The notes below the pieces were generated by a model. That model had not been told where the DNA came from. It did no database searches and worked only from the letters and a program-made list of their open reading frames with translations. From Sphagnum magellanicum (lineage: Eukaryota; Streptophyta; Sphagnopsida; Sphagnales; Sphagnaceae), in assembly GCA_021904315.1 (NCBI GenBank), contig CM038910.1:25678256-25742255 (forward strand): a stretch of DNA of 64,000 bases, in the 5' to 3' direction. The position numbers were made by a program, and so were the translations under genes. The first letter of the stretch is position 1; each line of letters begins with the position of its first letter. Shown here one piece after another: positions 63,101-64,000 of this stretch.

Positions 63101-64000
63101 TTTGTTTATTTTTCGAACAATAATCCCCACACATGTGGCTTTTAGTCCAATTGCCGAAAATGTCTTTCTTGGCTGGCATCACTATTGTTGAAGCATATTT
63201 ACTTTTAGATAATTCCACCAAACTAGCATTCGGTAATTTTGTTATTCGAGCCTGAACCAAGGCTCTCTCCACTTTATTAAGCTTATAAGGTCCCCTAAAA
63301 ATTGGATTATCATCCTCTAATATGATTTGGACCTATTATCCCTTTAACTGACCTAATTTTCAAATTGAAGGCAAAACATCCACTAAAATCTCATATTATC
63401 CGTTGTGTTTCATGCACTTCACCTTTTGTAACTCTTGGGCCTATCCTTGGGTCCCATGTTTTTGTAGTCACTTATACTTTAGGTTGGGATGATGGAACAT
63501 CCCCAACATTCCAGGTTGAAGGCATGGCCTGTGATTGCTATGCAAAATATGGAAAGGTGCCATCATGTCCTAGCACCCCCAAATCTTCAATTTCCTCTTC
63601 CACACCCATAAATGTCCCTTGGCATCCTTGATCCCATAATTGTCAAGGATGTACTTGTCCTATTGTAACCCCCCCCCCGCACCACCATAGTTGACCTAGC
63701 AAAAGGTGCAACAAGTGAAAGATGGGGTGGAATGGGTGGGTGTGATTGGCCAAATTGTAATTGTTTTGCCAAGACCAAATTGAAAATCCATGTGAAGCAA
63801 TTGAGATCCATAACTTGCCCCAAAATCCGCCTATGGGTTCTTTCAAAAATGCCTTGCATAGTTATGGTGTTGGTGTGAACCCATGGCCCGTTCCTTTTCA
63901 TTTGCATTGGGTTCTTCCATACCGGATGAATGGGAGACCCAATTCATCGTTGGACCCCCATTCCTAAATGCATGAAAATGTGAAAAATTTAAGAATGTTA
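60200..64000 (-). mobile_element. Degenerate Ty3/gypsy retrotransposon, runs off the right edge
   Basis: Minus-strand pol fragments appear in the order expected of Ty3/gypsy: reverse transcriptase, RNase H, then the integrase zinc-binding part and a PHD finger. The gag/protease side would lie towards and beyond 64,000. The part at 63,300-63,960 reads in pieces that seem to belong to the same polyprotein, but no protease Asp-Thr-Gly was identified. No 5' LTR is in the window. Confidence 0.85.
60440..63335 (-). pseudogene. gypsy pol remnant: RT, RNase H, integrase, PHD finger
   Basis: Read leftward, the RT region starts near 63,335. Here 63272-62997 contains ATIVMPAKKDIFGNWT-like sequence (as STIVMPAKKDIFGNWT) and KVFSTLDLKFSYC. 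The polymerase active site YIDD is at 62821-62810. RNase H is at 62444-62175 (GVMFIQLDDDGRKFVVAYAS). At 61933-61646 the frame ends in RFKWEGNSLLQMWVDGQVKV, a typical lead-in to the integrase zinc-binding domain. The integrase core between 61,640 and 60,970 is hard to follow. At 60583-60443 a PHD finger has C4HC3 spacing: CMLC, CDRC, HMGC, CLRC. Frames are broken by stops and shifts throughout, so no functional polyprotein is made. Confidence 0.85.

Noticed and set aside
1-64000. tRNA, rRNA and CRISPR arrays
   Set aside because: No cloverleaf with intact A and B boxes, no rRNA signature and no spaced identical repeats with unique spacers were seen; the direct repeats present are plain tandem duplications.

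Overview
The window looks like nuclear DNA from a land plant with a large, repeat-filled genome. It is AT-rich, it has few genes, its two real genes are split by short GT..AG introns, and the rest is mostly decayed transposable elements and simple repeats. The clade cannot be fixed from the sequence. The Ty3/gypsy element with a PHD finger and the zinc-finger transposase-like remnant would fit a gymnosperm, fern, lycophyte or moss, but that is a guess from memory of similar families.

The core is a tandem family of patatin-like phospholipase (lipid acyl hydrolase) genes, all on the minus strand. Gene 1 (9303..12806, 7 exons, 425 aa) and gene 2 (23412..26112, 7 exons, 391 aa) appear intact. They share all intron positions and phases, and both keep the glycine-rich oxyanion loop (DGGGVRG), the nucleophile elbow GTSxG and the catalytic Asp of DGG. 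A third copy (36254..49078) is a pseudogene with stops and frameshifts. It has been split twice: by a 4307-bp hAT DNA transposon with a clean 8-bp target duplication in exon 3, and by roughly 5.7 kb of a second zinc-finger transposase-like element in intron 6. Without these insertions the three start codons lie about 13 kb apart, as expected for segmental tandem duplication. A short relic related to the 3' end of the third copy lies at about 6.73-6.84 kb.

Layout. 1-9 kb: 172-bp tandem repeats, dispersed repeats and intergenic DNA. 9.3-12.8 kb: gene 1. 13-23 kb: intergenic DNA with large dispersed repeat blocks (16.4-18.9 and 20.4-21.7 kb), one of which holds a 336-bp inverted-repeat element with a 5-bp target duplication. 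23.4-26.1 kb: gene 2 with possible promoter motifs upstream. 27-36 kb: intergenic DNA with microsatellites and a CTAC/GTAG inverted block. 36.2-49.1 kb: patatin pseudogene with nested transposons. 49.26-49.64 kb: Tourist-like MITE. 50-59.7 kb: intergenic DNA. 59.7-64 kb: degenerate Ty3/gypsy pol on the minus strand (reverse transcriptase, RNase H, integrase zinc-binding part, PHD finger), running off the right edge.

The two intact genes probably encode soluble enzymes that release fatty acids from membrane lipids. No tRNA, rRNA, CRISPR array or new multi-gene system was found. The most informative structures are the nested insertions with readable target duplications, an acidic 18-bp repeat expansion inside gene 1, and two foldbacks in one of its introns.
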